DNA of 64,000 bases, from assembly GCF_000801335.2 (NCBI RefSeq), contig NZ_JSEH01000007.1, positions 167,286 to 231,285 of the forward strand, given 5' to 3'. Made by a program: the position numbers and the translations under genes. Of this stretch, positions 63,935 to 64,000 are shown piece by piece. This DNA comes from Desulfovibrio sp. TomC (lineage in GTDB: Bacteria; Desulfobacterota; Desulfovibrionia; Desulfovibrionales; Desulfovibrionaceae). Below the pieces are notes generated by a model that was not told the origin of the DNA, searched no databases, and saw only the letters and a list, made by a program, of their open reading frames with translations. Within the stretch, counting starts at the first letter, position 1; each line of letters opens with the position of its first letter.

Positions 63935-64000
63935 CTATGCTTTCGATTTAGCGCAGGCATCAAGTTCGTAGTGTCCGGTCCAAACCTCCCACGCGACATT
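63935..64000 (-). CDS. C-terminal end of an upstream gene (partial)
   Basis: The last 21 codons of a minus-strand gene entering from the right edge: NVAWEVWTGHYELDACAKSKA then TAG. It lies in the same direction as the cytochrome c gene and 12 bases before it. Too short to identify. Confidence 0.45.
   Translation of the reverse strand, partial: NVAWEVWTGHYELDACAKSKA

Overview
The window looks like a chromosome segment of a high-GC, strictly or largely anaerobic deltaproteobacterium of the Desulfovibrio type (Desulfovibrionales). The evidence is an iron-only nitrogenase operon with NifI1/NifI2 PII proteins placed between the Fe-protein and the D subunit, a porin ending in Phe of the kind common in Desulfovibrio, a periplasmic molybdenum hydroxylase with its own cytochrome b, and a methyltransferase gene that reads through an in-frame TGA like a selenoprotein. 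No rRNA or housekeeping marker is present, so the genus is an inference.

Region 1 (1-18265, GC-rich host backbone). It opens with the end of anfH, then nifI1, nifI2, anfD, anfG and anfK. These encode the alternative FeFe nitrogenase: AnfD has Cys257 and His423 and the delta subunit AnfG is present. Two accessory genes follow, a gamma-glutamylcyclotransferase-like protein and a NimA-like flavin protein. On the minus strand come a porin and a three-gene operon (cysteine hydrolase, ABM-domain membrane protein, amidohydrolase). On the plus strand follow a membrane methyltransferase and a five-gene operon for a PaoABC-like periplasmic molybdenum hydroxylase with a cytochrome b.

Region 2 (about 18297-59692, AT-rich) is an integrative element of about 41.4 kb inserted in the 3' half of a tRNA-Thr(CGT) gene. 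A 45-bp copy of the tRNA 3' end at 59648-59692 marks the right end. Its left half is a defence island: McrBC; a PD-(D/E)XK / HExxH / DUF6915 gene set flanked by copies of a DUF3024 gene; a nucleotidyltransferase/HEPN pair; a SLATT membrane protein; and a type II CBASS operon (CapV phospholipase, DncV-like cyclase, Cap2 E1/E2, Cap3 protease). A run of four exported proteins follows, including a PLD nuclease and a catalytically degenerate nuclease homologue. The middle carries duplicated small genes (DUF6573 and a 73-aa family), a hybrid histidine kinase and two MucR-type regulators. The right half is a replication/integration block: a repeat-rich origin-like region, a DUF3987 protein, a TGT/DpdA-like enzyme, a primase-polymerase fused to a ColE2-type replicase, and two tyrosine recombinases. 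Then come an IS21-family insertion and the selenoprotein gene next to the right attachment site.

A family of intergenic repeats with the palindrome GCGCAGACGTCTGCGC occurs at the left end, at 25.8 kb, and as a cluster at 44.7-45.5 kb. Together with the flanking DUF3024 copies, these repeats suggest that cargo modules have been swapped by homologous recombination.

Region 3 (59693-63330) is a separate mobilisation/replication module: a RepA-like initiator, an oriT-like hairpin, MobC and a VirD2/MobA-type relaxase. It suggests a second element sitting in tandem at the same tRNA. Region 4 (63335-64000) holds a membrane-anchored monohaem cytochrome c and the end of an upstream gene on the minus strand.

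All assignments come from reading the sequence and remembered family motifs. No database search was run.
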